From assembly GCF_032463525.1 (NCBI RefSeq), contig NZ_CP135971.1, positions 4,464,001 to 4,528,000 of the forward strand: a stretch of 64,000 nt of DNA, read 5' to 3'. Positions 54,939 through 64,000 of the stretch are shown here, piece after piece; positions within the stretch are counted from its first letter, which is position 1, and each line of letters opens with the position of its first letter. Made by a program: the position numbers and the translations under genes. The notes under the pieces are model-generated. The model had not been told where the DNA came from. It ran no database searches and saw only the letters and a program-made list of their open reading frames with translations. Source of the stretch: Pseudomonas sp. DTU_2021_1001937_2_SI_NGA_ILE_001. GTDB lineage: Bacteria; Pseudomonadota; Gammaproteobacteria; Pseudomonadales; Pseudomonadaceae.

Positions 54939-54996
54939 CCTGCTTCTTGCAGACTGTGCTCTTCACACAGGCGGAACATGGAGAAGTGAAAAAAAC

Positions 54997-55042
54997 TTGC
55001 AAACGGCAATTCATCTCAATTGCTTGTGGCGCGCGTTTGCAA
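54997..55042. promoter_or_regulatory. Nested inverted repeats upstream of the PepSY reductase gene
   Basis: GCAATT-CATCTC-AATTGC (55006-55023) is a perfect dyad. It is flanked by TTGCAAACG (54997-55005) and its exact complement CGTTTGCAA (55034-55042). The inner dyad has partial resemblance to a Fur site. The remaining part of the 400-base gap (54797-55197) holds only the terminator. Confidence 0.45.
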
Positions 55043-55197
55043 TATGTTTCGCGACCGGCCTGACATGCCTCTGCATGAGGGATTTCGGGTCAGTACCTGC
55101 CACCCCAGCGGGCAGGCCGAGGCCCAAGGGGCGGAGGTAAACAGAACCAGTCGCGCAAGGTACCGGGTGCGCGCCATGACGCAAGTGAGGTGTGGTG

Positions 55198-57738
55198 GTG
55201 TTCAAGAAGGTCCTTTTCCAGCTGCACTGGTTCCTGGGTATCAGCGCTGGCCTGGTGCTGGCGGTGATGGGCGTGACCGGTGCGCTGTACGCCTTCGAGG
55301 ACGAAATTCTCGACGCCCTCAACCCGGACGTGCTGCGGGTGGACAAGCGCGGCGAGACGCTGCCGCCGGCCGAGCTGGCGCGTCGGCTGGAAGCCGCCCA
55401 GGGCATGACCGTTGCCATATTGCGCGTAGAGTTGGACAGCGGTCGGGTGGCGACGGCCTATTTCCAGCCCAGGCCGGGTGAGCGACGCGGGCCGCGCGTG
55501 AATTTCGACCCGTACACCGCTGAGGTACGACCCGAAGGCGTGGGCGAGGATTTTTTCGGCGTGGTACTGGACCTGCACCGCTTCCTGGCCATCGGCCCCT
55601 TCGGCCGGCAAATCACCGGCGCCTGCACCTTGATCCTGATCTTCTTCTGTCTGTCGGGCCTGTACCTGCGCTGGCCACGCAAGGTACTGGACTGGCGGGC
55701 CTGGCTGACCCTGGACTGGGCCAGAAAGGGCCGCAGCTTCAACTGGGACCTGCATTCGGTGTTCGGCACCTGGTGCCTGCTGGCTTACCTGTTGTTCGCC
55801 TTCACCGGCCTGATGTGGTCCTACTCGTGGTGGAACCAGGGCATGACACGCCTGCTCAGCGATACCCCGCCGACCGGCGAGCCGCGTCGTGGGGGCGCGA
55901 TGAACGGCAAAGGCGCGCCCCCTGCCGGCCCGTTGGTGGTGGACTACGACGCGGTCTGGCAGAGCATCCGCGAATCCGCCGGCCCGGGGTTGGCCAGCTA
56001 CAACCTGCGCCTGCCCAACGGCGCCGGCCTGCCGGCCACGGTGTTCTACCTGCTCAAGGATTCGCCGCACCCGCGCGCCTTCAACACCCTCAACCTGGAC
56101 CCGGCCAGTGGGCGTATCCATGCGCTGGACCGTTATGCCGACAAGTCCCTGGGCGACCAGCTGCTGACCAGCAACTACGCCCTGCACGTGGGCAGCTACT
56201 TCGGCTTGCCAGGGCGGATCATCCTGGCCGTGGCCTCGCTGCTGATGCCGCTGTTCTTCATTACCGGCTGGCTGTTGTACCTCGACCGGCGGCGCAAGAA
56301 ACGCCAGGTTCTGCAGGCGCGCAGCGGGCTGCAGGACACCGGTGCGGACCACGCTTCGGCCTGGCTGGTGGGCTTCGCCAGCCAGAGCGGCTTCGCCGAG
56401 CAACTGGCCTGGCAGAGCGCCGGGCAGCTGCAGGCCGCCGGCCTGCCGGTGCGCGTGGAGCGCCTGGCCGACCTGACCGGCGAAGACCTGCAACGCAGCC
56501 ACAATGCCCTGTTCGTGGTCAGCACCTTCGGCGACGGCGAGGCGCCGGACAGCGCCCGCGCCTTCGAGCGCCAGTGGCTTGGCCAGCCGTTGGCCCTGGA
56601 GCACCTCAACTATGCGGTGCTGGCCCTGGGCGACCGGCAGTACACGCAGTTCTGCGGTTTCGCCCGGCGCCTGCATGGTTGGCTGCTGGAGCGAGGCGGG
56701 CGCTCGTTGTTCGCGCCGGTGGAGGTGGACAACGCCGATCCGCAGGCCCTGCAGAGCTGGCAGCAGCAGCTGGGCCAGGCCACCGGCAGTCAGCCACTGG
56801 CGGCCTGGCAGGCGCCGGCATTCGAAAGCTGGACCCTGAGCCGCCGTGAGTGGCTCAACCCCGGCAGCCAGGGCGCCAAAGTGTTCCTGCTGAGCCTGGC
56901 CCCGCCCGAGTCCGTACGCTGGGCGGCCGGTGATCTGGTCGAAGTGCTGCCGCGCCATGGCGAAGCCGTGCTGCGGCGCCTGCTCGATGGCCTGGGCCTG
57001 ACGGGGGACGAGCCGGTAAGCGTCGACGGCCTGCAGGAGACGCTGTTGCAGGCGCTGGGCAGTCGTCAGCTGCCGCAACACCGTGCGCACTTGGTCGGGC
57101 TGCATGCCCAGGCGCTGGTGGATACCCTGGTACCACTGGCAGCGCGGGAATACTCCATCGCCTCGATCCCTGAAGACGGCAGCCTGCAACTGATCGTGCG
57201 CCAGGAAATCCACAGCGATGGGGACTTTGGCGTGGGGTCTGGCTGGCTGACCGAGTACCTGCCGGTGGGCGCGCAGGTCAGCCTGCGCCTGCGTCGCAAC
57301 AGCGGCTTCCACCTGCCCGAAGCGGGCGTGCCGATGATTCTGGTCGGCAATGGTACCGGGCTGGCCGGGCTGCGCAGCCTGCTCAAGGCGCGTATCCAGC
57401 AGGGCCAGACAGGTAACTGGCTGCTGTTCGGCGAGCGCAACCGTGCTCATGACTGCCTCTGTGGCGAAGAACTGCAGGGCTGGCTGGACAACGGCCAGTT
57501 GCAGCGTCTCGACCTGGTCTTCTCCCGCGATCAGGCGCACAAGGTCTACGTGCAGGACAGGCTGCGCGAAGCTGGCGACGAAGTGCGCGCCTGGCTGGCC
57601 GAAGGTGCCGCCATCTACCTCTGTGGCAGCCTGCAGGGCATGGCCAGCGGCGTGGACCAGGTGCTTCACGAGCTGCTGGGCGAACTGGCAGTGGCCGAGC
57701 TGATCGAAACCGGGCGTTACCGGCGCGACGTCTACTGA
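55198..57738 (+). CDS. PepSY-transmembrane / flavodoxin / ferredoxin-reductase fusion (membrane flavoprotein reductase)
   Basis: An 846-residue three-part protein. Residues 1-385 are a PepSY-associated membrane region with four helices ([80 protein letters not shown]) and the [10 protein letters not shown] motif. Residues about 390-530 form a flavodoxin domain ([19 protein letters not shown]). The rest is a sulfite-reductase-like FAD/NADPH domain ([46 protein letters not shown]). Related proteins reduce ferric siderophores or pass NADPH electrons across the inner membrane. GTG 55198 fits the TGAGG ribosome site best among three tandem GTG codons. Confidence 0.85.
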   Translation: MFKKVLFQLHWFLGISAGLVLAVMGVTGALYAFEDEILDALNPDVLRVDKRGETLPPAELARRLEAAQGMTVAILRVELDSGRVATAYFQPRPGERRGPRVNFDPYTAEVRPEGVGEDFFGVVLDLHRFLAIGPFGRQITGACTLILIFFCLSGLYLRWPRKVLDWRAWLTLDWARKGRSFNWDLHSVFGTWCLLAYLLFAFTGLMWSYSWWNQGMTRLLSDTPPTGEPRRGGAMNGKGAPPAGPLVVDYDAVWQSIRESAGPGLASYNLRLPNGAGLPATVFYLLKDSPHPRAFNTLNLDPASGRIHALDRYADKSLGDQLLTSNYALHVGSYFGLPGRIILAVASLLMPLFFITGWLLYLDRRRKKRQVLQARSGLQDTGADHASAWLVGFASQSGFAEQLAWQSAGQLQAAGLPVRVERLADLTGEDLQRSHNALFVVSTFGDGEAPDSARAFERQWLGQPLALEHLNYAVLALGDRQYTQFCGFARRLHGWLLERGGRSLFAPVEVDNADPQALQSWQQQLGQATGSQPLAAWQAPAFESWTLSRREWLNPGSQGAKVFLLSLAPPESVRWAAGDLVEVLPRHGEAVLRRLLDGLGLTGDEPVSVDGLQETLLQALGSRQLPQHRAHLVGLHAQALVDTLVPLAAREYSIASIPEDGSLQLIVRQEIHSDGDFGVGSGWLTEYLPVGAQVSLRLRRNSGFHLPEAGVPMILVGNGTGLAGLRSLLKARIQQGQTGNWLLFGERNRAHDCLCGEELQGWLDNGQLQRLDLVFSRDQAHKVYVQDRLREAGDEVRAWLAEGAAIYLCGSLQGMASGVDQVLHELLGELAVAELIETGRYRRDVY

Positions 57739-57802
57739 CTCGGATTTGCTGGGACAAGCGGCTTTAGCCGCACTGCTGTTCGGTTAGGTGTCATGGGGCC
57801 CT

Positions 57803-57893
57803 GTAGGAGCGGCTTTAGCCGCGAAAGCGCCGGGAAATTCACTGCATCTGCTGTGAACATGCGACCGCTTCGCGGCTGAAGCCGCTACTACCC
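57803..57893 (+). repeat. REPIN element, copy E
   Basis: GTAGGAGCGGCTTTAGCCGCG, then the conserved TTCACTGCATCTGCTGTGAAC spacer and the inverted REP CGCGGCTGAAGCCGCTACTAC. It separates the convergent reductase and receptor genes and contains the 13-base IS110 target at 57803-57815. Confidence 0.88.
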
Positions 57894-57915
57894 GGTCTAA
57901 CTGGCCATGATGCCT

Positions 57916-60036
57916 TCAGAACTGGTACTCGACCCCCGCCCCGGCATACCACGAGCGGCCGGGAGCGGCTTCGTAGTAGCGGCCGTTGCCGTCGCCGACG
58001 ATCACCGAACCGACGTACTGGCGGTCCAGCAGGTTGTCCAGGCGTACCAGTTGGTGGAAGGTCCAGGGGCCGGAGTGCTGCTCGAAGCGGGTCCGCCAGT
58101 TGAACACCGCGTAGCTCGGCGCGGCCTTGTCCTGATTGCTGTCCTCGACGTACACCTTGCTGCGGTACTGCCCCTCGACACCCATGCTGATGCCTTGTAC
58201 CGGCCGCCATACCAGTTCGCCGAACAGGCTGCTGCCCGGCACGCCTGGCAGGTGGTTGCCCTTCTCGATGGTCTGCCCGCTGGCCACGAAGTCCTGAGCG
58301 TAGGTGGCTTGCAGGCGGGTGTAGGCCAGCGTCGCCTCCCACTGTTCGCTCAACTGGCTCTGCACGCCCAGCTCGAAACCGCGACGCAGGGTCTTGCCGG
58401 CATTCTGGTAGCTGGTGCGGCCATCGGTGGAACTGGCGACGACGATCTCGTCGTCGGTGCGGATTTCGAAGATCGCTGCGTTGATGCGGGTATTGCCGGC
58501 CACCTTGGCCTTCAGGCCGATTTCATACTGGGTGCTGGTGGCCGGAGACAAACCGAAGTTGAAGCTTTCCGCCAGGCCCGGCGCATAGGCCATTTCCGCC
58601 TGGGTGGGGGTCTCGAAGCCTTTGCCGGCGCTGATGTAGGCGTGCAGGTCGGGGGTGAAGGCGTACATCACCGACAGCGACGGGGTGTTGCGCTGGTAGG
58701 TCTTGGAACCGCTGGAGTCGCCATTGGCCAGGTAGTGGTCGTCGACTTCCATTTTCATGCTGCTGTGCCGCAGGCCGGCCTCGAAGGTCCAGTTGTCCAG
58801 CAGCCAGCGCGCCTGAATATAGGGGTCGAGGCTGGTGGCGGTGTCGATCTCGTCGCGGCGCAGTTCGCCTTTGACACCCAGTTGGTCGCCGCTGAAGTTC
58901 TGGAAGCCGCGGCGGTCGTCGCGGCTGCGGTCGTAGTCCACCCCGGTGGTAACGGTCAGCTCGCCGGGCACGCCCTGGATCGGCTGGATCCAGCGCAGGG
59001 TGCCGCCGTGGAACTCGCGGTCGAAGTCCACCACGCCACCGCCGCGCTGGCTGTTGGAGGCCACTGTGCGCGGAATCGACAGGTATTGCACCACGCTGCG
59101 CTGGCCGGCATAGAGGTTGAATTGCAGGGTCGCGTCGCCGAAGTGGCGCTCGTAGTTCATGCCCACCTGCTGGTGGTCGATGCTCTTGCGTGTGTCGTAG
59201 GTCAGCGCGGGCGCCGCTACCGAGCGAGGGTCGGCGCGGTAGCCGGCCCAGGTCTGGCCCAGCGGGTCCTGGGTGCCGTTCTGCTCCAGACTGCTCCAGG
59301 TCAGTGCCAGGCGGCTGTCTTCATCGGGCTTCACATGCACCTTGGCGAAGGTCTGGTCGCGGCGCGCGGCGCTGTGGTCGCGGTAGCCGTCGGTGTCCAT
59401 GCGCGAGCCATCGACCAGAAAGCCAGCCTTGTCGTTGCCGCCTTCGGCATACAGGTGGTTCTTGTTATAGCCGTCGCTGCCGAAGGTGGTCTCGGCGCCG
59501 ACCCTCGGGCTGCCCTGGCCATCGCGGGTGAACATCTGGATGACCCCGCCGGCGTTGCTGCCGTAGAGGGTCGAAGTCGGGCCACGCAGCACTTCGATAC
59601 GGTCGGCGACATCCAGGTTGAGGGTCGCGGCCTGGCCCTGGCCGTCTGGGGTACTGGCCGGAATGCCGTCCATCAGCAACTTCAGCCCGCGAATGCCGAA
59701 CGCCGAGCGGGCGCCGTAGCCGCGCGAGGAAATCTGCAGGTCCTGGGCGTAGTTCTGGCGGTTCTGGACCACCAGGCCCGGCACGCGCGGCAGCACCTCG
59801 GAGAGGTTGACGCCCAGTTGGCCGTCGCTGATCTGCTGCAGTTGTACGGTGTCGACGGAGAACGGCAGGTCGTAGCCTGACATCGGGGCGTAGCTGCCGG
59901 TGACTACTATGGGGGTGAGGATCTCGTAGCTCGCCGCCGGGCTGTCGTCGGCCAGGCTCAGCGCGCTGGCGCCCAGCCCGCAGGCGAGGGCGTGGATCTG
60001 CAGGGCCAGGCGGCCGGGGTGGAGTCGAACGGGCAT
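57916..60036 (-). CDS. pqqU: TonB-dependent outer-membrane receptor, PqqU (YncD)-like
   Basis: A 706-residue receptor with a signal peptide (ALACGLGASALSLA), a plug domain (VPGLVVQNRQNYAQDLQIS, FGIRGLKLLMDGIPASTPDG, DRIEVLRGPTSTLYGSNAGG) and a 22-strand barrel ending in aromatic Phe (YAGAGVEYQF). Long stretches, for example TDDEIVVASS, SYQNAGKTLRRG and DRQYVGSVIV, match what I remember of E. coli YncD/PqqU, the receptor importing pyrroloquinoline quinone. The next gene upstream is the PQQ-dependent glucose dehydrogenase, which fits. A TonB box candidate is EILTPIVVTG. Confidence 0.82.
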   Translation of the reverse strand: MPVRLHPGRLALQIHALACGLGASALSLADDSPAASYEILTPIVVTGSYAPMSGYDLPFSVDTVQLQQISDGQLGVNLSEVLPRVPGLVVQNRQNYAQDLQISSRGYGARSAFGIRGLKLLMDGIPASTPDGQGQAATLNLDVADRIEVLRGPTSTLYGSNAGGVIQMFTRDGQGSPRVGAETTFGSDGYNKNHLYAEGGNDKAGFLVDGSRMDTDGYRDHSAARRDQTFAKVHVKPDEDSRLALTWSSLEQNGTQDPLGQTWAGYRADPRSVAAPALTYDTRKSIDHQQVGMNYERHFGDATLQFNLYAGQRSVVQYLSIPRTVASNSQRGGGVVDFDREFHGGTLRWIQPIQGVPGELTVTTGVDYDRSRDDRRGFQNFSGDQLGVKGELRRDEIDTATSLDPYIQARWLLDNWTFEAGLRHSSMKMEVDDHYLANGDSSGSKTYQRNTPSLSVMYAFTPDLHAYISAGKGFETPTQAEMAYAPGLAESFNFGLSPATSTQYEIGLKAKVAGNTRINAAIFEIRTDDEIVVASSTDGRTSYQNAGKTLRRGFELGVQSQLSEQWEATLAYTRLQATYAQDFVASGQTIEKGNHLPGVPGSSLFGELVWRPVQGISMGVEGQYRSKVYVEDSNQDKAAPSYAVFNWRTRFEQHSGPWTFHQLVRLDNLLDRQYVGSVIVGDGNGRYYEAAPGRSWYAGAGVEYQF

Positions 60037-60176
60037 GCGAACCTCTCGGTTGAACGGGACGGAAAAGCCCCGGCCAGCCGGACGTCGCGTGACGGATGTG
60101 CGAGGACGCTAGAGCAGACCGCGCCAGAGGCGGAACGTGCACATCCGCTGTGCGAAAGGGCCGGAGGCCCGGAGCG

Positions 60177-60196
60177 GCCCGCCCCGGAGGGCGGGC
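60177..60196 (-). terminator. Terminator-like hairpin after gcd
   Basis: GCCCGCC / GGCGGGC stem of 7 bp with a 6-base loop, 11 bases after the gcd stop on the minus strand; a second hairpin GGGCC-GGA-GGCCC lies at 60158-60170. No T-run, so read-through into the receptor gene is possible. Confidence 0.55.
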
Positions 60197-60206
60197 AAGA
60201 AGGGGA

Positions 60207-62624
60207 TTATGGCAGGGCGTAGGCGATCACGTAGTCGCCACGCTGAGTGGCTTGGCGGGCGCCGCCAGCGGTGATGACCACGTACTGCTTGCCGGTCTTG
60301 GGCGACACGTAGGTCATCGGCCCGCCCTGGCTGCCGACCGGCAGGCGGGTTTTCCAGACTTCCTCGCCGTTGGCGCTGTTGAAGGCGCGCAGGTAGAAGT
60401 CCTGGGTGCCGGCGATGAACACCAGGCCGCCCTGGGTGGACAGGGTGCCGCCGAGGGTCGGCAGGCCGATCTTGATCGGCAGGCCCATGGCGATGCCCAG
60501 CGGGCCGGTGTCTTCGACGGTGCCGACCGGCACTTGCCAGGCGATCTGCTGGGTCTTCATGTCGATGGCGGTCAGGGTGCCGAACGGCGGCGCCTGGCAC
60601 GGAATACCCGCCACCGAGAGGAAGCGGTTCTTGTTCACCGCGTACGGCGTGCCCTTGAGCGGTACCGCGCCCATGCCGGTGTTGATCGCTTCACCACCGC
60701 CCGCGGCCTGGCCCTTGTTCTGCGACGGGATCATTTCGACCCACAGGCCCAGGCGCATGTCGTTGACGAAGATGAAACCATGCACCGGGTCGGTCGACAG
60801 ACCACCCCAGTTCATGCCGCCCAGCGAGCCAGGGAAGCTCAGCGAGCGGTCGGTGCCCGGTGCGGTGTACAGGCCGTCGTAGCGCATCTTCTTGAAGTCG
60901 ATGCGGCACAGCAGTTGGTCATACGGGGTGGCGCCCCACATGTCCGACTCGGTCAGGGTCTGTGCGCCGATCTGCGGCATGCCCAGCGACTTGGGTTGGG
61001 TCGGCGCGTACGGTTCGTTGGGGATGTTGCCGGCCTTGACCGGAACTTCCTCGACCTGGGTCAGCGGCTGGCCGGTGGCGCGGTCGAGCACGTAGATCTG
61101 CCCGGCCTTGGTGCCGATCACCAGGGCAGGCACGGACTGGCCGTCCTTCCTGGTGAAATCGATCAGGCTCGGCTGCATCGGCAGGTCGAAGTCCCACAGG
61201 TCATTATGTACCGTCTGGTACACCCACTTTTCGTTGCCGGTGGTGGCATCCAGCGCCAGGATCGAGGCGCCGTAGGTATGGTCCAGGCGGCTGCGCTCCA
61301 CACCGTAGAGGTCGGTGGACGAGCTGCCCATCGGCAGGAAGACCGTGTTCATCGCCGGGTCATAGGACATCGGCGCCCAGCTGTTGGGGGTGCTGCGTAC
61401 GTAGGTCTGGCCGTCGGCCGGGGCCTGGCGGTCTTGCGGATTGCCCGGGTCGAAGGCCCAGCGCATCTGCCCGGTGATGACGTCGAAGCCGCGGATCACC
61501 CCGCCTGGCATGTCGGTCTGCACGTTGTCGGCGACGCGGCCGCCGACCACGACCGTGGTGCCGGCCATCAGCGGCGCAGAGGACAGCTGGTAATGCGAGT
61601 CCGGCACGTTGCCCAGGCCGGCCTTGAGGTCGACCTGGCCGTTGTTGCCAAAGCCCTGGCAGAACTCACCGGTGTCGGCGTCCACGGCGATCAGCCGGGC
61701 GTCGATGGTGTTGGTCAGCAGGCGGCGCTGGCAGTTGGCGCCGGGCGCCACAGTGGCGGCGATGATCGGCGAGTTGCCGGGCTGGCTGGGCTGTGCCAGG
61801 GGCGCCGTGGCGTCGAAATAGGCCAGGCCGCGGCAGCGCTGCCACACGGCGGACTTGGCGTTGATCGCGTTTTTCCACAGTTCCTTGCCGGTGTCGGCGT
61901 CCAGCGCGATGAGGTTGTTGTGTGGGGTGCAGATGAACACCTTGTTGCCGATCTGCAGCGGGGTGAGCTGGTCTTCGGCACCATTGCCGTTGCTCTCGGC
62001 GATGTCACCGGTGTGGTAGGTCCAGGCCACCTTCAGTTTGTCGACGTTGCCGCGGTTGATCTGGTCCAGCGCGGCGAAGCGGCTGCCGCCTTCGGTATTG
62101 CCGTAGTGCGCCCAGTCTTTCTGCGCCTTGGCCGGATCCACCGGGGTCAGGCCAGGGCCACTGCCGGTGGGCGCGACGCTGGGGTGGGCGACGAACATGT
62201 TGCCCACGGCGATGGCCAGGACGATCGCCAGTACACCGGCGATGCCGTAGGGCGCCTTGCCGGGTTGTGCACCGCTGGCGCGGACCAGTTGCGGATAGAC
62301 CAGTGCGACCACCAAGCCCATGGCGCCGAACATGAACAGGCGCGAGAACAGCGGCCAGAACTGCAGGCCGACATCGGCCAGTGCCCAGACCGCCGTGCCG
62401 AGCAGAAACGCCGCGAACAGCCAGGCGCCGGCGCGCTTGCGTGCGGTGATGAGCAGGCCGGAAACGGCCATGGCCAGGCCGCCGAGCAGGAAGTACCAGC
62501 TGCCGCCCAGGCGTACCAGGGAGAAGCCGCCCGCTGCCAGGGCCAGGCCGAGCAGCGCGATGACGATACCCAGCCCGAGCAGGATGAACCTGGCCAGGCC
62601 GGAAAGAGGTTGTGGCTGTGTCAT
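60207..62624 (-). CDS. gcd: Membrane-bound PQQ-dependent glucose dehydrogenase
   Basis: An 805-residue quinoprotein that oxidises glucose to gluconate in the periplasm and passes electrons to ubiquinone. Five N-terminal membrane helices (about residues 10-145; FILLGLGIVIALLGLALAAGG first) precede an eight-bladed PQQ propeller. Typical segments are WAHYGNTEGGSRFAALDQIN, GNSPIIAATVAPGANCQRRLL, VHNDLWDFDLPMQPSLID and GGPMTYVSPKTGKQYVV. The length is standard for Gcd. Quinate/shikimate dehydrogenase is the main alternative within this family, but length and motifs favour Gcd. The 170-base gap to the receptor gene holds only the hairpins described there. Confidence 0.92.
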   Translation of the reverse strand: MTQPQPLSGLARFILLGLGIVIALLGLALAAGGFSLVRLGGSWYFLLGGLAMAVSGLLITARKRAGAWLFAAFLLGTAVWALADVGLQFWPLFSRLFMFGAMGLVVALVYPQLVRASGAQPGKAPYGIAGVLAIVLAIAVGNMFVAHPSVAPTGSGPGLTPVDPAKAQKDWAHYGNTEGGSRFAALDQINRGNVDKLKVAWTYHTGDIAESNGNGAEDQLTPLQIGNKVFICTPHNNLIALDADTGKELWKNAINAKSAVWQRCRGLAYFDATAPLAQPSQPGNSPIIAATVAPGANCQRRLLTNTIDARLIAVDADTGEFCQGFGNNGQVDLKAGLGNVPDSHYQLSSAPLMAGTTVVVGGRVADNVQTDMPGGVIRGFDVITGQMRWAFDPGNPQDRQAPADGQTYVRSTPNSWAPMSYDPAMNTVFLPMGSSSTDLYGVERSRLDHTYGASILALDATTGNEKWVYQTVHNDLWDFDLPMQPSLIDFTRKDGQSVPALVIGTKAGQIYVLDRATGQPLTQVEEVPVKAGNIPNEPYAPTQPKSLGMPQIGAQTLTESDMWGATPYDQLLCRIDFKKMRYDGLYTAPGTDRSLSFPGSLGGMNWGGLSTDPVHGFIFVNDMRLGLWVEMIPSQNKGQAAGGGEAINTGMGAVPLKGTPYAVNKNRFLSVAGIPCQAPPFGTLTAIDMKTQQIAWQVPVGTVEDTGPLGIAMGLPIKIGLPTLGGTLSTQGGLVFIAGTQDFYLRAFNSANGEEVWKTRLPVGSQGGPMTYVSPKTGKQYVVITAGGARQATQRGDYVIAYALP

Positions 62625-62662
62625 TTTGAAGCACCCATGTGTGAATGGGCGCGATTATAGAG

Positions 62663-62692
62663 CGCAAAATTAACTGGATGGTTAATTGTGCG
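62663..62692. promoter_or_regulatory. Operator-like dyad upstream of gcd
   Basis: CGCAAAATTAAC and GTTAATTGTGCG are inverted arms matching at 11 of 12 positions around TGGATG, 39 bases before the gcd start codon. The position and AT-rich arms suggest a repressor or activator site, possibly of a TetR- or LacI-type protein. It is not a HexR-type TTGT..ACAA site. Confidence 0.5.
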
Positions 62693-62783
62693 AATATCGC
62701 CCGGTTTTTTTGGCCGAAATGCCCTGTCCGCATTTTTTGTTGCAGCGGTGGTGCTGTTGATCTTTTGAACGGCCAGTTAGACC

Positions 62784-62875
62784 GGGTAGGAGCGGCTTCA
62801 GCCGCGAAGCGACAGTATGTTCACAGCAGATGCACTGAATTTCCTGGCGCTTTCGCGGCTAAAGCTGCTCCCACC
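62784..62875 (-). repeat. REPIN element, copy F
   Basis: GGGTAGGAGCGGCTTCAGCCGCGAA, conserved spacer with TTCACAGCAGATGCACTGAATTTC, and inverted REP CGCGGCTAAAGCTGCTCCCACC (one arm degenerate). The adjoining AACGGCCAGTTAGACC tail matches that of other copies. It contains an intact IS110 target at 62786-62798. Fills most of the gap 62625-62968. Confidence 0.85.
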
Positions 62876-62968
62876 AAGCCTGTATTGCCCGTAAGGCCGA
62901 CACCTTTGCTGCGCCCGTGCCGCCGCCTTCGCAGCTGGAATCGCCCTGGCAAGCGTCAGCCGAAGTCG

Positions 62969-64000
62969 TCAGTGGGCTTGCTGCAGCCAGTCGAGAATGC
63001 CCTGCGCGGCGGTGCGACCGCTGGCGAAGCAGGCGGTGAGCAGGTAGCCGCCGGTGGGGGCTTCCCAGTCGAGCATTTCGCCGGCGCAGAACACGCCGGG
63101 CAGGGCGTTGAGCATCAGATGCTCGTTCATGGCCTCGAAGCGCACGCCACCGGCGGTGCTGATTGCCTCGTCCAGCGGCCGTGTGCGCAGCAACTGCAAG
63201 GGCAGCGCCTTGATCGAAGCGGCCAGCCGCTGTGGATCATCGAACTGGCCGGCGGGCGCCAGTTCGCGCAGCAGGGCAGCCTTCACACCGTCGAGGCCGA
63301 GCTGGCCGCTCAGGTGACGAGCCATGGAACGCGAGCCCCTGGGCTTGGCCAGGGCCTTCTCGACCTGGGCCACAGACTTGCCCGGCAACAGATCGATCAG
63401 CAGCGTCGCGTGGCCGTCGCGCGCGATGCGTTCACGGATCGGCGCCGACAGCGCATACACCAGGCTGCCTTCCACGCCGGTCTCGGTGACCACGCATTCA
63501 CCGGGCCGCATCTGTTCACGATGCAGGCCCATGGCGATGTTCTTCAGCGGTGCGCCGGCGAAGCGGCTGCGCAGCAGCTCGCTCCACGCCGTCACTTCGA
63601 AGCCGCAGTTGCTCGGCCTTAGCGTTGCTACCTCGACGCCTTTGGCTTGCAGCCACGGCAGCCAGGCGCCGTCGGAACCCAGGCGCGCCCAGCTGGCACC
63701 GCCCAGGGCCAGCAGCAGTGCGTCTGTACTGACTGCGCGCTCACCGTCGGGGCCGGCGATGCGCAGGCTGCCGTCGCTGTTCCAGCCCAGCCAGCGATGC
63801 CGGGTGTGCAGGTTCACCCCGCTTTCGCGCAGGCGCTTGAGCCAGGCGCGTAGCAGCGGGGCCGCCTTCATGTCGGTGGGGAAGACCCGGCCGGAGCTGC
63901 CGACGAAGGTCTCGATGCCCAGCCCGTGGATCCACTGGCGCAGGCTGTCGGCATCGAAGTCACGCAGCAGCGGCTCGACCTGCGCCGTGCGTTCGGCATA
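62969..64000 (-). CDS. HI0933/YhiN-family flavoprotein (NAD(P)/FAD-dependent oxidoreductase), start cut by window edge
   Basis: The visible 343 residues run from inside the gene to its stop; the frame is open to base 64000, so the N-terminal FAD-binding loop lies outside. RVFPTDMKAAPLLRAWLKRL, DALLLALGGASWARLGSDG and the C-terminal GGVRFEAMNEHLMLNALPGVFCAGEMLDWEAPTGGY are signatures of the HI0933-like (TIGR03862-type) flavoproteins. The biochemical role of this group is not established. Confidence 0.85.
   Translation of the reverse strand, partial: YAERTAQVEPLLRDFDADSLRQWIHGLGIETFVGSSGRVFPTDMKAAPLLRAWLKRLRESGVNLHTRHRWLGWNSDGSLRIAGPDGERAVSTDALLLALGGASWARLGSDGAWLPWLQAKGVEVATLRPSNCGFEVTAWSELLRSRFAGAPLKNIAMGLHREQMRPGECVVTETGVEGSLVYALSAPIRERIARDGHATLLIDLLPGKSVAQVEKALAKPRGSRSMARHLSGQLGLDGVKAALLRELAPAGQFDDPQRLAASIKALPLQLLRTRPLDEAISTAGGVRFEAMNEHLMLNALPGVFCAGEMLDWEAPTGGYLLTACFASGRTAAQGILDWLQQAH

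Noticed and set aside
55090..57669. 859-codon minus-strand frame opposite the PepSY reductase
   Set aside because: Antisense shadow; the plus strand encodes three recognised domains.
60096..62660. 854-codon plus-strand frame opposite gcd
   Set aside because: Antisense shadow of the glucose dehydrogenase gene, with no ribosome site and no recognisable domain.

Overview
The window looks like a chromosomal segment of a fluorescent Pseudomonas, most likely of the P. putida group. It is GC-rich with dense coding. Many genes match the usual Pseudomonas versions closely (ExaC-type aldehyde dehydrogenase, SpeC, Gcd, MdaB, RF3, Mpl). It also carries a family of about 90-140 bp paired palindromes (REP/REPIN type) and a DUF6124-type small gene. 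I saw no rRNA, tRNA, CRISPR array or prophage. Identifications come from reading motifs, not from database searches.

Layout: 1-3948 holds the end of an aldehyde dehydrogenase, an EamA exporter and a chemoreceptor. 4315-12343 is a compact ten-gene accessory cluster for a surface glycan: an ABC-2 exporter pair, two nucleotidyltransferase-like proteins bracketing a GDPD-like protein and a HAD hydrolase, a cupin, a GT2-like protein, an unknown protein and a WavE-type protein. 12439-18967 has an OsmC-YcaO protein, a periplasmic binding protein, an OmpR/HisK pair, a small exported protein and a cytochrome b. 19053-21653 (minus) is tonB-exbB-exbD plus an FMN reductase. 22104-29122 (minus) has a lipoprotein, an S24-type repressor, ppa, mtfA, a DedA protein, a GNAT and exaC. 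29305-32272 is mpl-ubiX-lipoprotein-LysE. 32277-37784 is a selenium unit: a PhnCDE-like importer divergent from selD-selU. 38587-38972 is a small DUF6124-like gene behind a structured leader with its own short ORF. 39210-40379 is an IS110-family element sitting inside a REP. 40466-46194 has two LysR regulators, a TauE-like permease, a monooxygenase, mdaB and prfC. 46529-49972 is an OpuC/Yeh-type compatible-solute importer. 51110-54796 has speC and a XaxAB-like binary pore-forming toxin. 55198-62624 has a PepSY-flavodoxin reductase, a PqqU-like TonB receptor and the PQQ-dependent glucose dehydrogenase gcd. The right edge cuts a HI0933/YhiN-type flavoprotein.

The most striking observation is in the IS110 element. 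The 209 bases upstream of its transposase can fold into two hairpins. The loop of one contains two segments matching the two halves of the REP target. The loop of the other contains segments matching the two ends of the element. This is the layout expected of a bridge RNA, and here all four guides can be checked against the actual insertion site. Joining the two ends would also create a -35/-10 promoter (17-base spacer) that is broken in the integrated state.

Other leads are a mutually exclusive stem series with a leader ORF before the DUF6124-like gene, 11-bp-period TTAAT repeats shared by a response regulator gene and a small exported protein gene, a promoter-to-terminator unit of about 90 nt before speC, the unusual glycan cluster, and the pairing of a PQQ receptor with gcd.
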